From: Bondarzewia mesenterica
Lineage: Eukaryota; Basidiomycota; Agaricomycetes; Russulales; Bondarzewiaceae
Assembly: GCA_004802705.1 (NCBI GenBank)
Contig: SGPL01000801.1
Coordinates: forward strand, 1-11,558
Reading direction: 5' to 3'
DNA length: 11,558 nt
Below, piece by piece: positions 7,701 through 11,558 of the stretch (positions are counted from its first letter, which is position 1; each line of letters begins with the position of its first letter). The notes beneath the pieces were generated by a model, which saw nothing but the letters and a program-made list of their open reading frames with translations, made no database searches and was not told where the DNA came from. A program made the translations under genes and the position numbers.

Positions 7701-10700
7701 ACGCCCTCTGTCAGCAACTCTGCACACAAAAAGACGTCGATGCTCAGCTTGGGTTCGCTCTTGAAGGGCTCAAGTTCGAGAAGGAACTTGCAGGGAGATA
7801 AGAGCGACGGCAAGAGTGGCAAGGAGAGCACACGTGGTAGGGACACGGACAAGGAGAAGGCGGAGAGGCCAAAGAAGGATGGCGAGGGCAGGATCTCAGT
7901 TCTGATGGGCAGGCGGCGTGGCAAGGTGTGTCCACAGCCCACAGCCCTTGGCCTGACATAAAGCTGACCCCAACTCTCAGACATTGTCCTCCACTGACCA
8001 GAAGAAGGTGCAGCCCGTGAGTATGCCCCCTATGCAGATCAGTGCGTTGCCGCCGGCAACTGCTCAACGAGTTGCCAATCTTAAGGCTGGTTCGTCGTCT
8101 GCCGGTTCCTCCGTGGCACGCAGCACCACCATCTCCTCGCGAGCCACGTCTCAGACGATCAGCTCGATGCAGAGGCAGTCGGATGCGTCTCTGAGGAACC
8201 GCAGCCAATTGCCCACAATTGCTGGCTCGCCTTCGGTCGGGACCGCAGGCAGTAGCAATCTATCTATTTCCAGGGAAGGCAGAGATCCTCTTTCTTCGTC
8301 CCTCAATGCATCAACCTCCAATCCAAAGGAGACTCCCACGAAGATCCCCCGCATCAACAGCCGTACCTCAACCGTGACATCACCCGCGCTCAAGGGATCC
8401 GCCTCCAGTTCAGCCACCATGACAAACCGAAGGGCAAGCATAAACGCGAGCGGTCTCGTGGCGCCCAGCACGGAACCGTCTCCGTCGCCCGCTGGGTCCA
8501 CGAACGAGTTTGGCGTGTTGGAGAACGGCGAGACGTCCAAGGGGACACTCACCGCCACCGTGCAAAGGCAATCGATCCGCGCGTCACCTTCGTCGAACGG
8601 CACTGTATCCCGACAAGCCTCTGGCCTTGCATCCTCGTCAGTGTCGGGCATCCCTCGGAAGGGCAATCGCGACTCGATCTCGTTCACTGGTCTCCGCAAG
8701 TCCTCGACCGGCTCCGTCGCCTCGTTGACCTCGGCGGCACCTACCGAGACACAGCATCGGTTCTCTGCCCTCTCGCCCTCTAAGCTCAAGCTTCTCAGTC
8801 CGAAGGTTTCTTTGCCTCATTCTCGTAGCACCAATGCAGCATCCAACCTCCATCATGCGATTGGAACCCCTTCCTCAAGCCGGCAATCCTTATCAACACC
8901 GTCGCCGTCGCCGACTGCTGTGGACGAGGAGGAGCTGTTGGGTGACGAGGAGATGATGCATTACATCAAGCGTCAGCAGCAGAAGAAGTTGTCGCACGGT
9001 GCCACTCAGGAGGAGTTGGATGAGATGCTTCGTTTTCCAGAACCCTTGCCTCCTGTCTCACCCTCCACTCCGACGGGTGAGTCGATCGTTTTTACTTTCT
9101 TGAGTCTCTTTGTTCTCACTCTTTGGAAACGATCGTTCGCAGTTATTCTCAAGAGCAGCCAGCGACACCAACTTTCCGAGTACGAACGAAAAGAGATCTC
9201 GGAATACGCGTCCGTGTATTGCTTTGGTGCCAACAGCGAGAAGAAGCCGGCTCATCCCGACAGGACGACGAACAACTTTGGGTATGACGATGAGCGGGGA
9301 GACTATTTGGTCGTCGACCATGATCACCTGGCTTATCGCTACGAGATCATGGGCACATTGGGCAAGGGCTCCTTTGGTCAGGTGTTGAGCTGCCGCGACC
9401 ACTGCACTGGCGAGTCGGTGGCTATCAAGATCATCCGAAACAAGAAGCGCTTCCACCACCAAGCTCTCGTGGAGATTAAGATTTTGGACAATCTACGGAA
9501 ATGGGTATGCTTTCATATTCGGCGCGCACGATTCCGTTCTCACGCACGTATCTGTATAGGACGCGGAAGAGAAACATCATGTTATCAGGATGACGGAGCA
9601 CTTCTACTTCCGAGGCCATCTCTGCATCGCCATGGAGCTTTTGAGCATCAATCTCTACGAGCTCATCAAGGCTAACAATTTCGTCGGGTTTACGACAGCG
9701 CTGATTCGTCGATTCACGAGCCAGATGCTGACTGCACTTTCATTGATGCGACATCACCGCATTGTACATTGTGATTTGAAACCAGAGGTATGTCAATCTC
9801 TGAGTTATCCTTCGTTGTTGTAGATGTTCATCCATCGCTATGTTTCAGAACGTTCTTTTACGACACCCTGCGAAGAGCGCCATCAAGGTCATCGATTTTG
9901 GTAGCAGCTGCTTTGAACATGAGAAAAGTACGTGGTCGAAATGACATCAACACGACACTCCTCTCATTCGTCCCGCAGTCTATACTTATATCCAGAGTCG
10001 GTTTTATCGATCCCCCGAGGTTATTATGGGCATGAACTATCATATGGCGATTGACATGTGGAGTCTGGGATGCATTCTTGCCGAGCTGCACACTGGCTAT
10101 CCTATCTTCCCCGGCGAGAACGAGCAGGAACAGCTGGCCTGCATAATGGAAGTGCTGGGAGTTCCGGACAAGGACTTTGTCAATCGGAGTTCGCGGAAGA
10201 GACTCTTCTTTGGTAAGCATCTCCGATCGTGTTGTAAACTTCATGAATCTTAGGGACTATCATCTAGATTCGACTGGTGCCCCACGGCCTGTCGTCAACT
10301 CAAAGGGACGCAGAAGGCGTCCAGGGACCAAGACACTTGCTCAAGCTATGCGGTGCGATGACGAGCTTTTCATTGACTTCGTCGCCAAGTGTCTCGTCTG
10401 GGACCCGGAGCGACGCATTAAGCCCCAGAACGCGATGCGGCATCCGTTCCTCACAGCCGGGCGCCGCCCAAAGATGACCACACCCGCACCTGGGACAGCG
10501 AAGGCGCTCCTCGCCTCCGCATCGAACCTGTCGACCCGTCACAAGCCCACAGAGACACCGAAGAAGTCGCAAATCAGCGCCCCAACTCCCCTGACCGCTC
10601 GCTTGGGCCGGACGACCAACGCCGTGCCCACCACGCCCAGTGGCTCTACATCAATGCACACCCTCGGGTCTGCGAGATCCTACCGAACGTCTCAAACTCA

Positions 10701-10819
10701 GGCCATGTCTTCTTATCATTCCAGCCGGACACTGAACGGATTTGCCGTACGTGCTCCCTCTTCCCTTCCTCTCCTCATTCTCATGACTTCTGTTATCGCA
10801 GACGACTTCGAGCAAGTGA
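4742..10819 (+). CDS. Pom1/DYRK2-like dual-specificity protein kinase, ~1855 aa, ten exons
   Basis: Exons: 4742-4906, 4963-5400, 5457-7925, 7981-9076, 9143-9504, 9560-9787, 9849-9927, 9979-10212, 10268-10746 and 10802-10819. All junctions are GT...AG and keep one frame. The start is the only ATG open to exon 1. Residues 1-1389 are Ser/Thr/Pro-rich and probably disordered; they include a block [19 protein letters not shown] (84-102) and a basic patch (963-1024). Next come a NAPA-like segment (about 1399-1418), a DYRK-homology box (1437-1455) and the kinase domain (1456 to about 1752). The domain has the glycine loop GKGSFG, VAIK lysine K1485, alphaC E1500, HCDLKPEN with D1582, DFG D1602, activation loop YTY (1614-1616) and [16 protein letters not shown] and YxY are DYRK hallmarks, so activity is expected, with autophosphorylation of Y1616. 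Pom1 in fission yeast controls polarity and cell size from cell tips; a similar role here is inference. The N-terminus is unusually long for DYRK kinases. DYRK family certain; orthology to Pom1 likely. Confidence 0.95.
9077..9142 (+). other. In-frame, stop-free intron before the kinase module
   Basis: This 66-nt intron (GTGAGT donor, CAG acceptor) is a multiple of three and has no stop in the reading frame. Removing it gives a valine codon leading into the NAPA-like segment. Retention would add 22 residues, many of them hydrophobic (Phe, Leu, Val). Canonical splice signals make removal the default. Confidence 0.85.
9340..10455 (+). other. DYRK catalytic domain, split by four introns
   Basis: The catalytic domain runs from the tyrosine of [13 protein letters not shown] to the HPFL motif near 10452. 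Introns at 9505-9559, 9788-9848, 9928-9978 and 10213-10267 cut it. The second falls inside the catalytic loop, between HCDLKPE and N, and the third inside the activation segment just before YTY. The C-lobe contains the DYRK-type insert [11 protein letters not shown]. All catalytic residues appear only once these introns are removed, which supports the splice sites. The gatekeeper position reads Met (M1535, in CIAMELL). Confidence 0.93.
10747..10801 (+). other. Last intron of the DYRK gene, followed by a six-codon exon
   Basis: A 55-nt intron with GTACGT donor, pyrimidine-rich middle and CAG acceptor lies at phase 0. Its removal leaves a final exon of only 18 nt encoding TTSSK and a TGA at 10817-10819. 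If retained, the frame stays open to a TAG at 10822-10824 and gives a different, partly hydrophobic C-terminus ending in EQVN. The spliced form is preferred because the signals and length match the other eight introns. Confidence 0.75.
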
Positions 10820-11255
10820 ACTAGACGTTCACGACTTCTCGTTATATATTACTCTTATGACCACTCTTGATCGTACATTTTAGATTGAGTATTACATCCC
10901 GCAAAACGCATGCTGGCCCTTCATACCCACGCCCTTGGTCCGCTGTACTTTACCCCCATTACATGCTCTGATTGTCTTTTTGTTGTTCTCCGGTCTTTCT
11001 CTTTTTTTTCTTCACCTGCACATCGTCGTAATCCGTCGCGCATCACCCTGCAATATAATATTCACATCATCTAGCGGCACGTCCAATGTTCAATCTCAAT
11101 GTCATGTGTCTTGCATGATCTTGGAGACCAGAGGAAATGATTTTGAAACCCTTAGCGGTTACGAGTACATACTGTACAATATGGGACGCTGCAGATATTA
11201 CGAAGGTACAAATAGGATGATGAGGGTATACAACTTGTTCGTGCTCGTTCAAATG
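10820..11255. other. Convergent intergenic spacer, shared 3' region
   Basis: About 436 nt lie between the stop of the plus-strand DYRK gene and the stop of the minus-strand PDK-type gene, so both 3'UTRs must fit here or overlap. The part just after the kinase stop is AT-richer (about 10841-10895), as expected for a fungal 3'UTR. No AATAAA is seen near either stop in sense orientation. No coding sequence is recognised; the open frame at 10935-11327 is judged non-coding because its right end is antisense to the PDK-type last exon. Confidence 0.6.
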
Positions 11256-11558
11256 TCATATCTCAACGTCGTTGGCATCGTCAAGGCACCTCAACTTGAG
11301 CATCACATCGCTCCCTGCAGCAAATAAAAATTAAGATCAATATCACAGGGGAGTTGAAGAACTCACCCCATCCTTCTAAGGAATACAAATTGAGGGAACC
11401 GCCAAAATACCTGTACCAAACGCATCAGCACGAACACAAAAAAAAGGGACGCAAACACCGATGACAGACCGCGCGTAAAGCCTGCTCATGGGCAACCCGA
11501 ATCCAAGCCCAGCGATGGTGCCCATGCCCGTCTGAACGCCCTTCATCGTCATCTCCCC
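11256..11558 (-). CDS. Mitochondrial PDK/BCKDK-family protein kinase, C-terminal part (partial)
   Basis: Three exons on the minus strand, 11558-11470 (cut by the window edge), 11410-11367 and 11314-11256, are joined by introns of 59 nt (11411-11469) and 52 nt (11315-11366). The spliced translation ends in a TGA at 11258-11256. It contains the G2-type ATP-lid motif TIAGLGFGLPMSRLYAR followed by YFGGSLNLYSLEGWGSDV, the hallmark end of the GHKL-type pyruvate/branched-chain ketoacid dehydrogenase kinases. These mitochondrial matrix enzymes phosphorylate serines of the E1 subunit and switch off the dehydrogenase complex. The arginine of LYAR is rebuilt across the first intron and a glycine of GWG across the second, which supports the junctions. 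The first intron's donor, GTCTGT, is weak. About 60 residues are visible, too few to tell PDK (Pkp1/Pkp2-like) from BCKDK. The N-terminal part lies off the right edge. Confidence 0.88.

Noticed and set aside
10213..10253. Alternative acceptor TAG at 10251-10253 for intron 8
   Set aside because: Using it puts a TAG stop in frame four codons later. The acceptor ending at 10267 gives the DYRK sequence [10 protein letters not shown].
10935..11327. 130-codon plus-strand frame downstream of the DYRK gene
   Set aside because: It starts in the DYRK 3' region, ends antisense to the PDK-type last exon and shows no motif.
11323..11328. AATAAA on the plus strand as polyadenylation signal of the DYRK gene
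   Set aside because: It lies ~500 nt past the stop and inside an intron of the convergent PDK-type gene; fungal 3' ends are usually closer and often lack AATAAA.

Overview
The window looks like nuclear DNA of a filamentous basidiomycete, probably an agaricomycete. It is moderately GC-rich. Its genes are broken by many introns of 51-66 nt with GTRNGY-like donors and CAG/TAG acceptors. A pyrimidine-rich tract sits just before a start codon. The recognisable proteins are fungal: a Zn(II)2Cys6 regulator, a Pom1/DYRK2-type kinase and a mitochondrial-type PDK/BCKDK kinase. The species call is inference; the gene structures were read directly from the sequence.

Layout. Positions 1-2739 hold no gene I can recognise. 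The plus strand there is C-rich. It contains an unconvincing long open frame (ATG at 322 to 1347), a short direct repeat, and a promoter-like block at about 2243-2364 (CT-rich tract followed by two CCAAT boxes) with no convincing ORF after it. Positions 3710-2740 (minus) encode a small two-exon zinc-cluster transcription factor of 305 aa. Positions 3711-4741 are a divergent intergenic region shared by that gene and the kinase. It has a probable 5'UTR intron on the minus side and, on the plus side, a CCAAT/TATA pair plus a CT-rich tract. Two ambiguous bases (N) lie here.

Positions 4742-10819 (plus) carry the main gene: ten exons and nine introns encoding a DYRK-family kinase of about 1855 aa. 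The first ~1390 residues are Ser/Thr/Pro-rich and probably disordered. They are followed by a NAPA-like segment, a DYRK-homology box and a complete catalytic domain with the YxY activation loop, then a tail of about 100 aa. Positions 10820-11255 are the convergent intergenic spacer. From 11558 down to 11256 (minus), three small exons encode the C-terminus of a mitochondrial pyruvate/branched-chain ketoacid dehydrogenase kinase. The rest of that gene lies beyond the right edge.

The three genes do not form an obvious pathway. The regulator and the DYRK kinase are divergent and could share promoter elements. The DYRK and PDK-type genes are tail to tail. No mobile element, CRISPR array or confirmed RNA gene was found. 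The items most worth a second look are the alternative-splicing options in the DYRK gene (an in-frame intron just before the kinase module and an intron six codons before the stop), the uATG-removing 5'UTR intron of the regulator, and the orphan promoter-like block on the left.
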